This document shows, one piece after another, positions 34,041 through 40,531 of a DNA stretch of 64,000 nt. Location of the stretch: assembly GCF_018398335.1 (NCBI RefSeq), contig NZ_JAHBRX010000001.1, forward strand, positions 3,092,001 through 3,156,000. Reading direction: 5' to 3'. The translations under genes and the position numbers were made by a program. The notes beneath the pieces are model-generated. The model was not told where the DNA came from and did no database searches. It saw only the letters and a list, made by a program, of their open reading frames with translations. Origin of the DNA: Chelatococcus sp. HY11 (lineage in GTDB: Bacteria > Pseudomonadota > Alphaproteobacteria > Rhizobiales > Beijerinckiaceae). Position 1 is the first letter of the stretch; each line of letters starts with the position of its first letter.

Positions 34041-34059
34041 GCCGCTGATCGCCAGCGGC
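34041..34059 (+). promoter_or_regulatory. Leader hairpin before the AlpA-like gene
   Basis: GCCGCTG-ATCGC-CAGCGGC is a perfect 7-bp stem ending 28 nt before the ATG at 34088. GGAGG lies in between. It fits the run of hairpins before other genes in this module. Confidence 0.5.
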
Positions 34060-34087
34060 CCCCAGCAACCCCACGGAGGCCCGCCCC

Positions 34088-34369
34088 ATGCGACCCGATA
34101 CCGCCGCGCTCCCGCCACGCTACCTGCGGACCAAGGAAGCCGCTGAGTTTCTCAGCCTGTCCGCCCGCACCCTCGAAAAGCATCGGACCTACGGCACCGG
34201 CCCGGCCTACCGCAAACTCGGCGGGCGCGTCGTCTATGCCGTCGACGATCTCGAAACCTGGGCCGAGCGCGGCGCCGTCACCTCGACCTCCGATCCGCGC
34301 GGCTCCGTGCTGCCCGCCAAGCGCCAGACGCTGCCGACCGGCCAGAGCGCCGGCCGATACGCGCGCTGA
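34088..34369 (+). CDS. AlpA/excisionase-like helix-turn-helix protein
   Basis: A 93-residue protein with a MerR-like HTH of the AlpA/excisionase type: YLRTKEAAEFLSLSARTLEKHRTYGTGPAYRKLGGRVVYAVDDLETWAER. The pattern of helix, winged strand and final tryptophan helix is typical. The C-terminal 25 residues are basic and disordered. It sits 18 nt before repA, so it may regulate replication or excision genes. Its leader has a perfect hairpin and GGAGG. Confidence 0.85.
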   Translation: MRPDTAALPPRYLRTKEAAEFLSLSARTLEKHRTYGTGPAYRKLGGRVVYAVDDLETWAERGAVTSTSDPRGSVLPAKRQTLPTGQSAGRYAR

Positions 34370-34387
34370 TCGTGGCCGGACCCTTTC

Positions 34388-35551
34388 ATGGTGGTGCGGC
34401 GTCGTGACTCTTCGGAGCGTGGGCAGCTCGATCTGTTTCGCGCGCTCCCCGGCGACTTCGCGCCACGAGATGCGCAGGATCTCATGGCCTATCCCTTCTT
34501 CTCCCTCTCCAAATCCCATCGCGTGGCCCCGATCGACTTTTCGGCCGGCGACATCACGATCCGCGTCGAGGCCGTTCCCGATCATGGCATGGCCACGATC
34601 TGGGACGCCGACATCCTGATCTGGGCCGCCAGCCAGATCGTCGAAGCCCGCGACAACGGGCTTCGCACGTCCAGGCTGATGGCCGCGACGCCCTATGAAA
34701 TCCTCACCTATGTCGGACGCGGCACCAGCTTGCGCGACTATCAGCGCCTCAAGGCGGCGCTGGACCGGCTGCAATCGACCACCATCTCGACATCGATCCG
34801 CCAGCCGGCCGAAGGCCGCCGCCATCGCTTTTCATGGATCAACGAATGGCAGGAGCGCACCGACCGCCATGGGCGGCCGGACGGCATCGAACTGATCGTC
34901 CCCGACTGGTTCTACAAAGCCGTCCTCGATGACGCGCTCATCCTCACCATCGACCCGGCCTATTTCCATCTCACCGGCGGTCTCGACCGCTGGCTCTACC
35001 GCATCGTGCGCAAGCACGGCGGCCGCCAGCGCGATGGCTGGCGCTTCGACCTTCGCCATCTCCATCTCAAATCCGGGAGCCTGTCGCCGTTCAAACGCTT
35101 TGCGTTCGAACTGCGCGACGTCGTCCGACGTCAGCCGCTGCCAGGATACGTCCTGTCGCTCGAGGTCGAGATCGGCGGGCGCGCGCTGCTCGCATTCGAG
35201 CCTCTGGCAGCCTGTGGAAAAGCTGTGGAAGCGATCGTGCTATCGGGAACCCGCACTATCGTGCCATCGGGAACCCGAGGCTCGTGCTATCAGGAACCCA
35301 AATCACGGCTAAGTTCAGGAAATCACGCGCGGATTCGCACCCTTAACTTAGAGTCTAACGTACTGACTCTAACTTGTTGTTGTGAGTCAGTGGGCTGTGG
35401 AGACAACGCCTCTCCACTTCAATCTGTCACCGACAGACTGATCCGTAAAGCCGCTTTTACCGAACACGACATCGGCGAGCGCCCTCCAGGACGCGCGAAC
35501 GCCGCCGTCTGCCGCCGCTGCGGCCGTTCCCTTCCATCATCGTCACGCTGA
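34388..35551 (+). CDS. repA: Replication initiator RepA, 3' end displaced by IS110 insertion
   Basis: The first 324 residues (to 35359) are a RepA-type replication initiator (RPA family): SLSKSHRVAPIDFSAGD, then WDADILIWAASQIVEARD and YLSLRDYQRL-like helices, and FLRHLHLKSGSLSPFKRFAFELRD. After residue 324 the reading frame enters an inserted element and picks up a 64-residue unrelated tail ending at 35551. The true C-terminus, FEERARDVENLIRDA onward, lies at 36978-37127. Joining the two sides at the shared TCTAAC gives one frame of about 373 residues that overlaps parA. The truncated protein may still bind DNA, but replication function is doubtful. Confidence 0.8.
   Translation: MVVRRRDSSERGQLDLFRALPGDFAPRDAQDLMAYPFFSLSKSHRVAPIDFSAGDITIRVEAVPDHGMATIWDADILIWAASQIVEARDNGLRTSRLMAATPYEILTYVGRGTSLRDYQRLKAALDRLQSTTISTSIRQPAEGRRHRFSWINEWQERTDRHGRPDGIELIVPDWFYKAVLDDALILTIDPAYFHLTGGLDRWLYRIVRKHGGRQRDGWRFDLRHLHLKSGSLSPFKRFAFELRDVVRRQPLPGYVLSLEVEIGGRALLAFEPLAACGKAVEAIVLSGTRTIVPSGTRGSCYQEPKSRLSSGNHARIRTLNLESNVLTLTCCCESVGCGDNASPLQSVTDRLIRKAAFTEHDIGERPPGRANAAVCRRCGRSLPSSSR
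35236..35299 (+). repeat. Three iteron-like repeats inside repA
   Basis: CGTGCYATCRGGAACCC occurs at 35236-35252, 35260-35276 and 35283-35299, so the copies begin 24 and 23 bp apart, about two helical turns. They lie near the 3' end of repA. Two-turn spacing suggests protein-binding sites, possibly an origin bound by RepA, though the repeats also encode a repeated SGT-type peptide. Confidence 0.6.
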
Positions 35552-36977
35552 GGTGCGGCTCATGTCTCTCCGAGGAGCACTCGCTAACGTCCGTGGTCGG
35601 CATGGTGTCCGCCACATTCCGGGATCTGGAGACCAGGCGGTCAGGCTAACAAGCGCCGTGCGGTTTCGCCCGAAGGTTGCCGGCAACTCAAGTTTCGATC
35701 TCGCCCGTGTCCCCGTCTCCCCGGGAGACGCCGCTCCGCCGTGGCGGAACCTGGTGACGCGCCGGAAGGGCGCGGCCGGATCGCTTACGCTGCCATCATG
35801 CGCGAGCGATCCGGCCGCCCTTCAGGCCGACGCCATATCGGAAGGTCGAACCATCGACCCAGATCTTGTGCAGGAGCACGGCCAACGCCCGCGCCACGGC
35901 GGTCGCAGCCTTCTTCAGCCCCTTCTTCTTCATGAGCTTCAGCCCCCAGAGCCTGAGCTTGAAGGTCTTCGGGATGCGCGTGAGGATCGCGATCGCCGCC
36001 TCGTAGAGCATGGCCCGCGTCATCGCGTCCCCGCATTTGGAGATGCGCCCCGACCAGTCGGTCTCGCCGGACTGGTAGCGTCGAGGCGTCAGCCCGAAGT
36101 GGGCGCCGATGGTCACGGATTTCCTGAACCGGGCCGGATCGTCGACGGTGGCGCGAAAGGTCAGCGCCACGATGGCGCCGACGCCGGGCACCGTCATCAT
36201 CCGGCGCACCGCCTTGTCTTGGCGCGCAGCCGCCAGCGCCAATCGGTGCATGCGAGCGAACTGCAAGCGCATCGCCGCGCGCGCGGCCAGCAGCGGCTCG
36301 ACGATCTGCTCCAGCTCGGCAAGGCCGGCGACCAGTTCGCGCACGCGCCCGTCGAACTTGCCGATGGAGACCGGACCGACCTTCAGGCCGAACGGCCGGA
36401 TCAGGCCGCGGATCATGTTCTCCATGTCGAGCACCTTGCCGAGCAGCGCCTTGCGGCCGGCAAGCAGCATCCGCAGCGCCTGCGCCTCGCGCGACTTGAC
36501 GTGGACGGGCCGGAACCAGCCGGTGCGCATCAACTGCGCGATGCCTCGCGCATCGTTCCTGTCGGTCTTGTTCAGCATGGCGTTGAGCGCCGCCTTGGTG
36601 TGGCGGGTCTCGATGCAGACGATCGGCAGCCCCTTTTCATCGAGGGCGGCATACAGCCAGGCGCTGAACGAGAAGGCTTCCAGCCCGACCCGCTTGAGAT
36701 GGATGCCCCATTCGGCCAGGAACAGCTCGATCGCATCCGGGTCGGACGGCAGTTTTCCTTCCCGGACGACCTTGCCCTCGCCATTCACCACGCAAACACT
36801 CGTCGCTTCCAGCGACACGTCCAGTCCCGCATAGAACTCCATGGTTCACCTCCGTCGCCGATCCCGACGGAGCACCGCGCACCGTCTTCCACGATCGCTT
36901 CACGAAGGCATCATCGCCACAGCCGAAACGCTGACCAGCGGGCACCAGTCAGTACCCCGGCTAACCAAGAATCTAAC
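35360..36977 (-). mobile_element. IS110-family insertion inside repA (about 1.6 kb)
   Basis: The element separates the two parts of repA and ends at repeats of TCTAAC (35354-35359 and 36972-36977). Its transposase is on the minus strand. Subterminal inverted repeats of 9 bp are visible: GTACTGACT at 35360-35368 and AGTCAGTAC at 36947-36955. About 435 bp without a gene lie on the transposase 3' side and about 130 bp on its 5' side. A long non-coding region after the transposase is the position of the guide (bridge/seek) RNA in the IS1111 subgroup, so such an RNA is expected in 35360-35795. Exact ends are inferred from the rejoined repA frame. Confidence 0.75.
35796..36842 (-). CDS. IS110-family transposase (DEDD type)
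   Basis: A 348-residue IS110-family transposase. The N-terminal RuvC-like DEDD domain shows D8 in GLDVS, E55 in GLEAF, and D94 and D97 in KTDRNDARG. The C-terminal Transposase_20 domain has VPGVGAIVALTF and RRYQSGETDWSGRISKCGD, whose SG serine is a candidate for the serine nucleophile used by this family. The protein looks intact. These enzymes recombine DNA under guide of an RNA made from the element's non-coding end. The gene lies inside repA in the opposite direction. Confidence 0.93.
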   Translation of the reverse strand: MEFYAGLDVSLEATSVCVVNGEGKVVREGKLPSDPDAIELFLAEWGIHLKRVGLEAFSFSAWLYAALDEKGLPIVCIETRHTKAALNAMLNKTDRNDARGIAQLMRTGWFRPVHVKSREAQALRMLLAGRKALLGKVLDMENMIRGLIRPFGLKVGPVSIGKFDGRVRELVAGLAELEQIVEPLLAARAAMRLQFARMHRLALAAARQDKAVRRMMTVPGVGAIVALTFRATVDDPARFRKSVTIGAHFGLTPRRYQSGETDWSGRISKCGDAMTRAMLYEAAIAILTRIPKTFKLRLWGLKLMKKKGLKKAATAVARALAVLLHKIWVDGSTFRYGVGLKGGRIARA

Positions 36978-37127
36978 TTTGAAGAGCGCGCGCGCGATGT
37001 GGAAAACCTCATCCGCGACGCCGCCAGAAGCCTCAGCGTAGCCGCGAAAAAGCGCCTCCCGACCGCACAGGCCGGCGATCCCGACGCGCCCCGGCTTCCC
37101 CTCGATCCGCCGGGGGGACGCCGATGA
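36978..37127 (+). pseudogene. repA: Separated 3' end of repA
   Basis: The frame continues FEERARDVENLIRDAARSLS and ends PPGGRR-stop at 37125-37127, overlapping the parA start at 37124 in an ATGA. It lacks its own start. Its frame matches that of the repA start when the inserted 1618 bp are removed, so it is the cut-off C-terminus of RepA. Confidence 0.8.
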
Positions 37128-37780
37128 TCGTCGCGCTTCTCAATCAGAAAGGCGGCGTCGGGAAGACGACGCTCGCGCTCCATCTCGCCGGTGAACTCGC
37201 CGGGCCTGGCCGCCGTGTCACGCTGATCGACGCGGACCCACAGGGTTCGGCACTCGACTGGTCCGAGCAGCGCAGCCGGGAGGGCCTGCCGCGCGCATTC
37301 GGCGTCGTCGGCCTGGCGCGCGATACGCTCCACCGCGAAGCGCCCGAGCTGGCGCGCGATGTCGATCACATCGTCATCGACGGCCCGCCGCGCGTCGCCG
37401 GCCTCATGCGGTCGGCATTGCTCGCCGCCGACCTCGTGCTGATCCCGGTGCAGCCTTCGCCGCTCGACGGCTGGGCTTCAGCCGAAATGCTTTCGCTCCT
37501 GTCGGAAGCGCGCATCTACCGGCCGCAGCTCGTCGCCCGCTTCGTTCTCAATCGCTGCGCCGCGCGCACCGTCATCGCGCGCGAGACCGCCGAGACGCTG
37601 GCCGATCACGATCCGCCGGTGCTCGCCGCGACCATCGGTCAGCGCATCGTCTTCGCCGACGCCGCGCAGTCCGGGCGGCTCGCCTCGGAAATCGACAGCC
37701 GTTCGCCCGCCGCCCGCGAGATCGCTGCACTCGCATCTGAGATCGGGCGGCTGCGCATCGGCAACGGAGCCGCGTCATGA
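37124..37780 (+). CDS. parA: ParA-family partition ATPase
   Basis: A 218-residue ParA/MinD-type ATPase of the short plasmid form. The deviant Walker A KGGVGKTT is at residues 9-16, ADPQGSALDW is the A' region, and IVIDGPPR is Walker B. It would position or stabilise the element in daughter cells, together with the small protein that follows. It overlapped the repA stop before the insertion, so repA and parA were coupled. Insertion of the IS110 element leaves parA intact but may change its expression. Confidence 0.93.
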   Translation: MIVALLNQKGGVGKTTLALHLAGELAGPGRRVTLIDADPQGSALDWSEQRSREGLPRAFGVVGLARDTLHREAPELARDVDHIVIDGPPRVAGLMRSALLAADLVLIPVQPSPLDGWASAEMLSLLSEARIYRPQLVARFVLNRCAARTVIARETAETLADHDPPVLAATIGQRIVFADAAQSGRLASEIDSRSPAAREIAALASEIGRLRIGNGAAS

Positions 37781-38028
37781 CGGCCCGCGTCGAGAAGCGC
37801 GGCTTCGCCAAGCGCCCCGCCGATCCCGAGCAATGGATCAAGACGGCCGAGAGCTCGCCGCGCGCATCCGAGGCGACCGCCTACACGGCGCGGCTCACCA
37901 TCGACGTGACGCCGGAGCTGCGCGGCCGGATCAAGATCGCGGCTTTCGGGCGCGGCGTCACCGTCGCCGACATGCTGCGCGAGCTGCTCACGCGCGAATT
38001 TCCCCCGAACCCAGGAGACCCCGAATGA
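37777..38028 (+). CDS. Small ribbon-helix-helix-like partition partner
   Basis: An 83-residue basic protein that overlaps parA by 4 nt. The C-terminal half, YTARLTIDVTPELRGRIKIAAFGRGVTVADMLRELLTREF, has the strand-helix-helix pattern of ParG or Arc-type dimers, and the N-terminus is flexible and basic as in ParG. It is most likely the DNA-binding partner that recruits ParA. No centromere repeats were identified nearby, so the binding site is unknown. Confidence 0.75.
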   Translation: MTARVEKRGFAKRPADPEQWIKTAESSPRASEATAYTARLTIDVTPELRGRIKIAAFGRGVTVADMLRELLTREFPPNPGDPE

Positions 38029-38546
38029 CCGGCACCGCGGCCCCGCGCGCGCGCGGCGGCCCAATGCCGTCCGCGCTCTCCCATGATCGCATGACCCGCG
38101 TCGAGCTGACGTGGATCGAGAAGAAGATCGAATACTGGATCAGGTTCGGCCAGGCGGCCAACGAACAGATCGTCGACCGTCGCCAGCGCATTCTCTCTTT
38201 CCGGCCGAACACCGTCTTCGCCTTCGTGCGATGGGCAGCGAACGACTTCGGCACGATCATCTCGCGCATCGACATCGTGCGGGCGGTCGAGCCGGGCGAA
38301 GCGTATCAGACGCTGCCTTTCGTGCGGCCGGGCGGCGAAATCCTGCTCAAGATCGAGGGCTGGCCGAAGGTCGAGGACGTGCTGCGCCATGTCGATGCGA
38401 TCGAGGCGATCGGCATCGATGCGGACGCCGTTTCGCCGGAGCACTGGCGGCACGTCCACAACCGGATGGCCGCCGCCCATCAGCCGCGCGCCTACACGCT
38501 CGAACAGCATCGCGCCTTCCTCCTGCGCAGGAAGGTCCAGCCATGA
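38025..38546 (+). CDS. DUF2840 protein
   Basis: A 173-residue protein of the DUF2840 family, with VELTWIEKKIEYWIRFGQAANEQIVDRRQRILSFRPNTVFAFVRWAANDFGTI as the conserved core. It overlaps its upstream neighbour by 4 nt and its downstream neighbour by 4 nt, so the set from parA to the peptidase is one translation unit. It is nearly always found beside the TraF peptidase in Tn4371-like elements; its task is unknown. Confidence 0.85.
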   Translation: MTGTAAPRARGGPMPSALSHDRMTRVELTWIEKKIEYWIRFGQAANEQIVDRRQRILSFRPNTVFAFVRWAANDFGTIISRIDIVRAVEPGEAYQTLPFVRPGGEILLKIEGWPKVEDVLRHVDAIEAIGIDADAVSPEHWRHVHNRMAAAHQPRAYTLEQHRAFLLRRKVQP

Positions 38547-39088
38547 CGCGCGCCAGCCTCGTCCTCGTCATGGCGCTCGCCACGATGGGCATCGCCTATC
38601 CGGCGCTCACGCCGATGCCGGTCAAGCTGATGTGGAACGCCTCGGCCAGCGCGCCTGTCGGCTTCTACACGATCGACTTTGACGGGCCGTTCGACGTCAC
38701 CGATCTTGTCGCGGTCGATGCCCCCGAACCGCTCGCCGCCTTCATGGCCGAGCGCGGCTATCTGCCCAGGGGCGTGCCGCTCATCAAGCGCGTTCTCGGC
38801 GTTTCCGGCCAGACCGTTTGCCGCACCGGCCGCACGATCACCGTGGACGGGATCGAAATGGGCGCGGCGCTGGAGCGCGACCGGATCGGACGGGAACTGC
38901 CGGTCTGGCACGGCTGCCGCCGCATCCAGACCGGCGAAGTCTTCCTCATGAACTGGCAGGTCCGCGACAGCCTCGACGGTCGCTACTTCGGCCTGACTTC
39001 CACCGACCAGATCATCGGCCATGCGATCCCGCTGTGGACCGACGAAGACGGCAACGGCCGGTTCGAGTGGCGCGCGCCGACGCGCTGA
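38543..39088 (+). CDS. traF: S26-family signal peptidase (TraF type)
   Basis: A 181-residue membrane-bound S26 peptidase. It starts with a transmembrane helix (about 5-22), then SASAPVGFYTI, where the serine before PxGFY is the catalytic residue, and PLIKRVLG with the catalytic lysine. TraF peptidases process and cyclise the conjugative pilin TrbC, which is encoded at 45895 in this element. It overlaps the DUF2840 gene. A strong terminator follows. Confidence 0.88.
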   Translation: MTRASLVLVMALATMGIAYPALTPMPVKLMWNASASAPVGFYTIDFDGPFDVTDLVAVDAPEPLAAFMAERGYLPRGVPLIKRVLGVSGQTVCRTGRTITVDGIEMGAALERDRIGRELPVWHGCRRIQTGEVFLMNWQVRDSLDGRYFGLTSTDQIIGHAIPLWTDEDGNGRFEWRAPTR

Positions 39089-39097
39089 CAGCTTCCC

Positions 39098-39126
39098 CCA
39101 TCGGCGGGAGCGGTGCTCGCCGATGG
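39098..39126 (+). terminator. Intrinsic terminator after traF
   Basis: CCATCGGCG (39098-39106) pairs with CGCCGATGG (39118-39126), a perfect 9-bp stem with an 11-nt loop. It is followed by CTTTTT, a classic rho-independent terminator that ends the parA-to-traF unit. Confidence 0.85.
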
Positions 39127-39157
39127 CTTTTTCAACGCCACCGCAAAGGAAGCAATC

Positions 39158-39505
39158 ATGCCTCAGATTGGTGAATTCAGACGCGAAGAGACCGGCTTCA
39201 TCGGCAATCTTCTGACGCTGCTGCTCGTCCAGGACATCATCATCGTTCCGGCCGAGCCGTCCGACACCGAAAACGCGCCCGATTATCGCGTTCACGTCTT
39301 CGATGCCATGAGCAACGAGACCACCGCCGAGATCGGCGCGGGCTGGAAGCGCACCGGCGAGAAGGCAGGCGAATATGTCGCGTTGCTGATCGACGATCCG
39401 ACATTTCCGCAGCCGATCCGCGCCAACCTGTTCCGCGACGACGATGCCGGAAATGACTGGTCACTGCATTGGTCGCGTCCGCGCGACCGCGCCGAGAAGG
39501 ACTGA
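39158..39505 (+). CDS. DUF736 protein
   Basis: A 115-residue protein of the DUF736 family: MPQIGEFRREETGFIGNLLTL, IIIVPAEPSDTENAPDYRV and EIGAGWKRTGEKAGEYVAL. The fold is small and beta-rich. It is a constant passenger of conjugative elements of this class, usually in one or two copies; its function is not known. The start at 39158 was chosen by the family N-terminus, with AAAGGAAG before it. It lies just after the traF terminator, so it has its own promoter. Confidence 0.88.
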   Translation: MPQIGEFRREETGFIGNLLTLLLVQDIIIVPAEPSDTENAPDYRVHVFDAMSNETTAEIGAGWKRTGEKAGEYVALLIDDPTFPQPIRANLFRDDDAGNDWSLHWSRPRDRAEKD

Positions 39506-39508
39506 CCG

Positions 39509-40288
39509 ATGCCCGCTCGCCGTCCATCGACGAGCCATCGGAGTGCGCACGGGCGGCATCACGCCGCCCGGCGCATGGCTCTCTTTCTCCTTTCCGGCCT
39601 GATCCTCGCCACGAGCGCGACCGGCGCTGCTCTTGCACAGTCGGCCCCGGTGTCCCGTCCGGCCGCCGTCGATCCCTATGCCGCCCACATCACCGAGGCG
39701 GCGCAGCGGTTCGGCATCCCCGAACGCTGGATTCGCGCCGTGCTGCGCGCCGAGAGCGCGGGCGACGTGCGCGCGATCTCGTCGGCGGGCGCGTTGGGGC
39801 TGATGCAGATCATGCCCGACACATGGGCCGCCTTGCGCGTCCGATACCGTCTCGGCCGCGACCCCTATGACCCGCACGACAACATCCTGGCGGGCGCGGC
39901 CTATCTGCGCGAAATGTGGGACCGCTATGGCGATGTCGGCGCGATGCTCGCGGCCTACAATGCAGGCCCCGGCCGCTATGACGATCATCGTTCCACCGGC
40001 CGCGCGTTGCCTGCCGAAACGCGGGCCTATGTCGCCGCGCTCGTGCCGGTTCTCGGCGGTGCGGCCGCATCAGAAGCGTCAGTCCGGCGGGGCGATCCGC
40101 CGCCCGACTGGCGCGATGCGGCGATCTTCGTCGTGCGTTCCGCCGACGCTCGCCCCGCCGCGTCACGGTCGGCCAGTGAGCGTTCGGACGATAGCCGATC
40201 CTCCGTCACGGCGAGGCCGACCGACCCGGCCGCAACATCGGATTCGCCCCTTGTCGTCGCACGCTCCGCCCAAGGAGAGCGCCCATGA
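39509..40288 (+). CDS. Lytic transglycosylase (VirB1-like)
   Basis: A 259-residue exported muramidase that opens peptidoglycan for assembly of the transfer channel. A signal peptide is at about residues 23-44 (MALFLLSGLILATSATGA, cleaved after LAQ); the start could therefore be at the later ATG at 39575. The SLT domain shows the catalytic Glu82 in LRAESAGD, GALGLMQIMPDTW and AAYNAGPGRYDDH. The C-terminal 100 residues are low-complexity and basic. It follows DUF736 by 3 nt and lies upstream of the relaxase gene. Confidence 0.9.
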   Translation: MPARRPSTSHRSAHGRHHAARRMALFLLSGLILATSATGAALAQSAPVSRPAAVDPYAAHITEAAQRFGIPERWIRAVLRAESAGDVRAISSAGALGLMQIMPDTWAALRVRYRLGRDPYDPHDNILAGAAYLREMWDRYGDVGAMLAAYNAGPGRYDDHRSTGRALPAETRAYVAALVPVLGGAAASEASVRRGDPPPDWRDAAIFVVRSADARPAASRSASERSDDSRSSVTARPTDPAATSDSPLVVARSAQGERP

Positions 40289-40389
40289 GCGTGCGAGCCG
40301 CCATTCGCGCGCAATCGTGGTCCGGCGTGCCATGGAGGGCGTCAGGGGCAGAGGCAGGCACAACAACCGGACGATGGCGAGATAAAAAG

Positions 40390-40476
40390 GCGCACGGTGC
40401 GCTTCGGTCGGTCGGTTGTTTTTGCTTGGGTTTTCGGCGCGTTCCGCACCGTGCCGCGCTTTCGCGCACTGTGCGC
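40390..40476. promoter_or_regulatory. Candidate oriT or operator: repeated GCGCACNGTGCGC palindromes
   Basis: Two 13-bp perfect palindromes, GCGCACGGTGCGC (40390-40402) and GCGCACTGTGCGC (40464-40476), are spaced 74 bp apart, with CGCACCGTGC (40445-40454) between them. They lie in the non-coding stretch just before the relaxase gene, the usual place for an origin of transfer. Regulator binding sites are the alternative. No nic site could be pointed out. Confidence 0.5.
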
Positions 40477-40531
40477 CGCGCGCCCATCTTACTGATTTCC
40501 CTGTGCCTTTTGCACCGCGCGGGGCTGCGTC

